From Actinomycetes bacterium (GTDB lineage: Bacteria > Actinomycetota > Actinomycetes > Actinomycetales > Cellulomonadaceae): a stretch of 16,264 bases of DNA. Below are positions 12,805 to 16,264 of this stretch, piece by piece. The notes beneath the pieces were generated by a model. The model was not told the DNA's origin and made no database searches. It was given only the letters and a program-made list of their open reading frames with translations. How positions within the stretch are numbered: the first letter of the stretch is position 1; every line of letters begins with the position of its first letter. The position numbers and the translations under genes are program-made. The stretch is taken from positions 1-16,264 of the forward strand of contig JAEYXM010000064.1 of NCBI GenBank assembly GCA_023428465.1, given 5' to 3'.

Positions 12805-13722
12805 ATGAGAACGGCGGAGTTCGACGCTTTCGGCCCGTGGGTCACGCAGGTCGTGAGCGCCGAGGGTCTGCCGCGTCTGTACGCCGACCACGTCGTCGAC
12901 TTCGACACCGCCCGGATGGTCGTGAAGGTCCCGCGCAACATCACGCGCCGCGACGCCTCACCGGACATGCACCTGTACGACCATCTCCTCATCGCCGGGC
13001 AGTCGGAGCTGACCGTACTCAGTCGCCGCGAGGACGAGTACACGACGACCGTCGTGCCCTACGACCGCGTCGCCGCGGTGCACACGTCCGTCGTCATGCT
13101 CGACGGCCTGCTGCGCATCTACGACGCCGGGGGCACCGGCCGCAGCGGCGTCGCGCTCGACCTGCCGTACAACGGCGTGTCCGACGACGTCGTCGGCCGG
13201 CTCGCGCGCATCGTCCGGGCTGAAGCGCTCGCAGCCGCGGGGGACCGGGCGGTGGTCACGCCGGAGGGCGCGCCCCTGAAGCTGAACCTCGAGGACCTGG
13301 GCCAGCACGACGTCGCGCTCGTCACCGCTGGGCGCGAGCTCGCGCGCGTCGAGGGCCTGCTCACGTGGGCCGCGCACGGGCGCGTGCCCGTGCAGCGCCG
13401 CGGGGGCGTGCTGGGGGTGCTCGGGAAGCTGGTGTTCGCGCCGACCCTGCACGCGGCCGTCGTCGGCTCGACGCCGGGCGAGGCGCACGTGATCCACCGT
13501 CGTCCGTGGGTGACCACGGGCCGCAAACCCGTGCACTCCGTGGCGCACACCGCCATCACGGTGCCGCGGGTGGAGCGCCTCGAGGTCACCGAGCACGAGG
13601 CGTTCACGGGCACGCAGCTGGTCCGCGTCGTCGCAGGTGCGGCGGAGGTCGACCTGCTGGTCCCGACGGGCGCGCCGACGCTCGACACGCTCCTCACGCT
13701 GCTGGACGCCCGCCCGGAGTGA
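12805..13722 (+). CDS. Uncharacterised protein, possible PH-like halves
   Basis: A 305-residue protein that I do not recognise. It has no signal peptide or membrane segment. Two regions look alike in outline. About residues 85-140 read TVVPYDRVAAVHTS, then LRIYDAGG, then VALDLPYN. The C-terminal ~60 residues read ITVPRVERLEVTEHEAFTGTQLVRVVAGAAEVDLLVP. Each has a (V)PYDRV/VPRVERL strand followed by an LRI/QLV strand and a terminal helix (DDVVGRLARIVRAE; LDTLLTLLDA), as in bacterial PH-like domains. That is only an impression. The ATG at 12805 lacks a ribosome site; CAAGAT ends 6 nt upstream and could be the -10 of a leaderless mRNA. The gene is divergent from the kinase operon by 177 bp. Confidence 0.8.
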   Translation: MRTAEFDAFGPWVTQVVSAEGLPRLYADHVVDFDTARMVVKVPRNITRRDASPDMHLYDHLLIAGQSELTVLSRREDEYTTTVVPYDRVAAVHTSVVMLDGLLRIYDAGGTGRSGVALDLPYNGVSDDVVGRLARIVRAEALAAAGDRAVVTPEGAPLKLNLEDLGQHDVALVTAGRELARVEGLLTWAAHGRVPVQRRGGVLGVLGKLVFAPTLHAAVVGSTPGEAHVIHRRPWVTTGRKPVHSVAHTAITVPRVERLEVTEHEAFTGTQLVRVVAGAAEVDLLVPTGAPTLDTLLTLLDARPE

Positions 13723-13730
13723 GGGGCCCT

Positions 13731-13835
13731 GCGTGGGGGACCTCGCGTGGGGGACCCCGCGTGAGGGTCCCGCGTGAGGCGGTCGGTGCTGACCGGTCGG
13801 TGCTGACCGGCCGGTCCTGACCGGTCGGTGCCCGG
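13731..13835. repeat. Two adjacent tandem arrays in convergent gap, with terminator hairpin
   Basis: The gap between the 12805-13722 gene and the Fe-S oxidoreductase is nearly all repeat. Four copies of a 13-15-bp unit beginning GCGTG(G/A)GGG lie at 13731-13780. Four copies of a 14-bp unit GGTCGGTGCTGACC follow at 13781-13794, 13795-13808 (identical), 13809-13822 and 13823-13835 (diverged). GGGACCC (13751-13757) and GGGTCCC (13765-13771) form a 7-bp stem with a 7-nt loop, and each 14-bp unit is itself a small hairpin (GGTC/GACC). It could act as a two-way terminator. Confidence 0.8.
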
Positions 13836-13836
13836 C

Positions 13837-16119
13837 TCAGTCCTGAGCGGGCCGCACCGACTCGAGCAGCACCTGCGCGACGTCGACCACCTGGGGCCGC
13901 CGCGCGGCGTCGGGCTCCGCCGCGGCGACACCGTTCGTGAGCATGACGATGCAGAACGGGCACCCCGTCGCGACGCGCCCGGCGCCCGTGGCGACGGCCT
14001 CCGACGCGCGCTCGGCGTTGATGCGCGTGCCGATCCGGTCCTCCATCCACGTGCGCGCGCCGCCACCCCCGCAGCAGAACGACCGGTCGCCGGACCGCGG
14101 CATCTCGCGCAGGGTCGCGCCCGCGGCGGCGAGCAGCTCGCGCGGCGGGGTGTAGACGCCGTTGTGCCGCCCGAGGAAGCACGGGTCGTGGTAGGTCACG
14201 TCGCCCGCGGCTGCGGCGGCGTCGGGCACGGGCGTGAGGCGGCCTTCCGCGACGAGGCGGTCCAGGAGCGTCGTGTGGTGCACGACCTCGAACCGGCCCC
14301 CGAGCTGCGGGTACTCGCGGCCCAGCGCGTTGAGGCAGTGCGGGCACGTGACGACGATGCGGTGCGCCTTCGCCGAGGTGAGGGTGTCGATCGTGTCGCG
14401 CGCGATCATCTGGAAGAGCAGCTCGTTGCCGGCGCGGCGGGCGGGGTCGCCGCTGCAGCCCTCGGCGTCGCCCAGGACGGCGAACTGCACGCCCGCGACG
14501 TGCAGCAGCTCGGCGACGGCGCGCGTGGTGCGGCGGGCGTTGTCGTCGTAGGCGCCCGCGCAGCCGACCCAGAACAGGTAGTCGAGCTCGGCGGCGTCGT
14601 CGACGTCGCGGCCGACGACGGGCACGGGGAAGTCGAGGTCGGCGGCCCAGTCCAGGCGACGGCGCGCGGGCAGGCCCCAGGGGTTCCCCTGCCGCTCGAG
14701 GCCCGCGAACATCGCGCCCAGCTCGGTCGGGAACGACGACTCCATGAGCACCTGGTGGCGGCGCAGGTCGGCGATGTGGTCGATGTGCTCGATGTCCACC
14801 GGGCACTGGTGCACGCACGCGCCGCACATCGTGCAGTCCCACAGCGCCTCGGGGTCGACGACGTCGCCGACCAGGCTCAGCACGTCGAGGGTCGCGTGGC
14901 CGGCGGCACCGGCGTCGGCCGTCGGGGAGGCGTCCGCGGTGCCGCCCGACGGCGTCGTGCCGGGGAGGGCGAGGCGGCCGGTGGTCGCGGTGTGGCCCGC
15001 GGGCGCGGTCGAGGCGTTCGAGGCGGGACGCAGGCCCGGCGTCGTCGCGTAGGCGTGGTCGCGCAGGGCGAGGACCACGAGCTTGGGCGACAGGGGCTTG
15101 CCCGTGTTCCACGCCGGGCACTGCTCCTGGCAGCGGCCGCACTCGGTGCAGGTGGAGAAGTCGAGCAGCCCCTTCCAGGTGAAGTCCTCGATGTGCCCGA
15201 CGCCGAGGCGCGCGTCGTCGGGCAGGTGGTCGAGGGCGTCGAAGTCGACGACGGCGCCGCCGGCCCGCACGGGCGGCAGCGGCCCGAGCGCGGGCGCGCC
15301 ACTCGTCTCGCGGCGGGCCCACACGTTCACGAGCGCGAGGAACCGGTGCCAGGAGACGCCCATCGCGGGCTGCAGCCCGACGACGGTCATCCACGTCATC
15401 GACACGAGGACCTTCGTCAGGGCCGCGACGACGACGGCGCCGCGCAGCACGTCCGGGTCCGCCCCGGTGAAGAGCTCGCCGAGCCACGCGGTCAGCGGGA
15501 AGTGCCACAGGTCGCCGCCGGTGAGCGCGTACTCCAGCCCCCGGAGCACGATCACCGCGACGACGACGGCGCCCACCACCGCCTCGACGAAGTACGCCTG
15601 CCCCCGGTTGGACCCGAAGAACCGCGACGCACGCGCGCCGAGGCCGCCCGCCGCCGTGCCCTGACCGCGGGCCGCGACGGGGCTTGTGGCCGCGCGTCCG
15701 CGGCGCGGGTGCTCGCGCTGCCGGACCACGACGAGCAGCGCGATCCCGACGAGCGCGGCCCACGCGAGGGCCTCGGTCACCCACGCGAGCGGCGCCCAGT
15801 GCCCGACGACGGGCAGCACGTACCCGGGGTCGGCGATCTGGCCGTAGCTCGCGACGAGGGTGAGGAACAGGACCGGGAACGACACCATCACGGCCCAGTG
15901 CGCTGCACGGATCGCGGGGCGGTTGCGGAACCGCCGGTGCCCGAGGACCTCGCCGAGGACCAGCCCGGTGCGCCGCCACGCGTCGCGCGTGCGGTCGGGT
16001 GCGGCGGTCCCGCGGCGCACGGTCCGCGCGATGGCGAGCGCGCCGGCGGTGAACACGCTCACCCCGACGATGCTCGCGCCGACGGCGACCACCAGTGCGA
16101 CGACCTGCAGCCCGGACAC
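13837..16119 (-). CDS. Membrane Fe-S oxidoreductase, FadF/HdrD-like
   Basis: A 760-residue membrane-bound electron-transfer protein. The N-terminal ~270 residues hold about six hydrophobic segments (for example 6-32, 77-93, 111-133, 180-192 and 227-249), resembling a NarI/HdrE-type quinone-facing domain. Two 4Fe-4S motifs follow, CTECGRCQEQCP (324-335) and CTMCGACVHQCP (429-440). Two CCG domains come next, with cysteines C520, C555, C592, C595 and C647, C682, C683, C720, C723. Proteins of this build are thought to pass electrons from ETF/acyl-CoA dehydrogenation to menaquinone (Bacillus FadF). That role is inferred. A Thr/Ala/Gly/Pro-rich insert of about 50 residues (360-410) separates the two clusters. 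The GTG at 16119 has TAGCGT 7 nt upstream; GTG at 16128 is the alternative start, but it begins within 2 nt of that element. Confidence 0.92.
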   Translation of the reverse strand: MSGLQVVALVVAVGASIVGVSVFTAGALAIARTVRRGTAAPDRTRDAWRRTGLVLGEVLGHRRFRNRPAIRAAHWAVMVSFPVLFLTLVASYGQIADPGYVLPVVGHWAPLAWVTEALAWAALVGIALLVVVRQREHPRRGRAATSPVAARGQGTAAGGLGARASRFFGSNRGQAYFVEAVVGAVVVAVIVLRGLEYALTGGDLWHFPLTAWLGELFTGADPDVLRGAVVVAALTKVLVSMTWMTVVGLQPAMGVSWHRFLALVNVWARRETSGAPALGPLPPVRAGGAVVDFDALDHLPDDARLGVGHIEDFTWKGLLDFSTCTECGRCQEQCPAWNTGKPLSPKLVVLALRDHAYATTPGLRPASNASTAPAGHTATTGRLALPGTTPSGGTADASPTADAGAAGHATLDVLSLVGDVVDPEALWDCTMCGACVHQCPVDIEHIDHIADLRRHQVLMESSFPTELGAMFAGLERQGNPWGLPARRRLDWAADLDFPVPVVGRDVDDAAELDYLFWVGCAGAYDDNARRTTRAVAELLHVAGVQFAVLGDAEGCSGDPARRAGNELLFQMIARDTIDTLTSAKAHRIVVTCPHCLNALGREYPQLGGRFEVVHHTTLLDRLVAEGRLTPVPDAAAAAGDVTYHDPCFLGRHNGVYTPPRELLAAAGATLREMPRSGDRSFCCGGGGARTWMEDRIGTRINAERASEAVATGAGRVATGCPFCIVMLTNGVAAAEPDAARRPQVVDVAQVLLESVRPAQD

Positions 16120-16126
16120 CCGCCCC

Positions 16127-16132
16127 ACGCTA
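16127..16132 (-). promoter_or_regulatory. -10 element of Fe-S oxidoreductase gene, leaderless start
   Basis: TAGCGT on the minus strand ends 7 nt before the GTG at 16119, with no Shine-Dalgarno sequence between. The hexamer and spacing are identical to those of the histidine kinase gene. Confidence 0.5.
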
Positions 16133-16229
16133 CCGACCCACCACGCTCACGCCCGCCCGCCGCCCAGCCGATGCCGCCCCGCGGCCCCCCAGCGCCCCGC
16201 CCCGTCGCTCTCCCCTCTCGGTCCGCCGT

Positions 16230-16257
16230 GTTCTGCCCTGTCATGCGAGTTCTGCCC
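16230..16257. repeat. Direct repeat of 19-bp period at window end
   Basis: GTTCTGCCC occurs at 16230-16238 and again at 16249-16257, a period of 19 bp, in an otherwise featureless upstream region. The array may continue past the window. Confidence 0.4.
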
Positions 16258-16264
16258 CTGGAAC

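Overview
This is a very GC-rich actinobacterial window. The codon use, the several apparently leaderless genes, the tRNA-Gly/dcd neighbourhood and the protein sequences point to Micrococcales, perhaps a Cellulomonas-like genus; that genus guess is an inference and is weak. The window splits at a tRNA-Gly(CCC) gene at about 5032-5105. Everything to its left looks like one end of an integrated accessory element. Everything to its right looks like ordinary chromosome.

Left, accessory part (1 to about 5031). An IS256-family insertion sequence (1 to about 776) has near-perfect terminal inverted repeats, but its transposase gene has lost its middle third. Next is a divergent pair, a DUF6933 protein (minus) and a UPF0158 protein (plus). 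A stand-alone AAA/DUF4143 ATPase (minus) follows, with a promoter covered by three direct repeats of 23-bp period. Last is a tyrosine recombinase (minus) whose start faces the 3' end of the tRNA gene. That is the usual layout of an island integrated into a tRNA 3' end. The other end of the island lies outside the window. The integrase appears to carry an Lsr2-like DNA-binding segment inside its core-binding region.

Right, chromosomal part (5032 to the end). A small membrane-anchored protein with a Thr/Glu/Pro-rich stalk is followed by a non-coding stretch of about 650 bp. Its second half (about 6190-6485) has the marks of a discrete structured RNA gene: a sigma70-like promoter, a chain of hairpins of which four are capped by GCAA tetraloops, and a 13-bp terminator-like stem. 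I cannot assign it to a family, and it is the best candidate here for something undescribed. Then come dcd (dCTP deaminase, probably bifunctional), a coupled gene of unknown function, and a four-gene minus-strand cluster. The cluster encodes a NarL-type histidine kinase, its response regulator, and a NatAB-like ABC exporter ATPase and permease. An unknown plus-strand gene and a large membrane Fe-S oxidoreductase (FadF/HdrD-like, two ferredoxin motifs and two CCG domains) close the window.

The two convergent gene junctions (8192-8324 and 13723-13836) are filled with short tandem repeats that can form hairpins, and the last bases of the window hold another short direct repeat. dcd, the histidine kinase and the Fe-S oxidoreductase each have a TANNNT -10 element 6-7 nt before a GTG start and no Shine-Dalgarno sequence, which suggests leaderless mRNAs.
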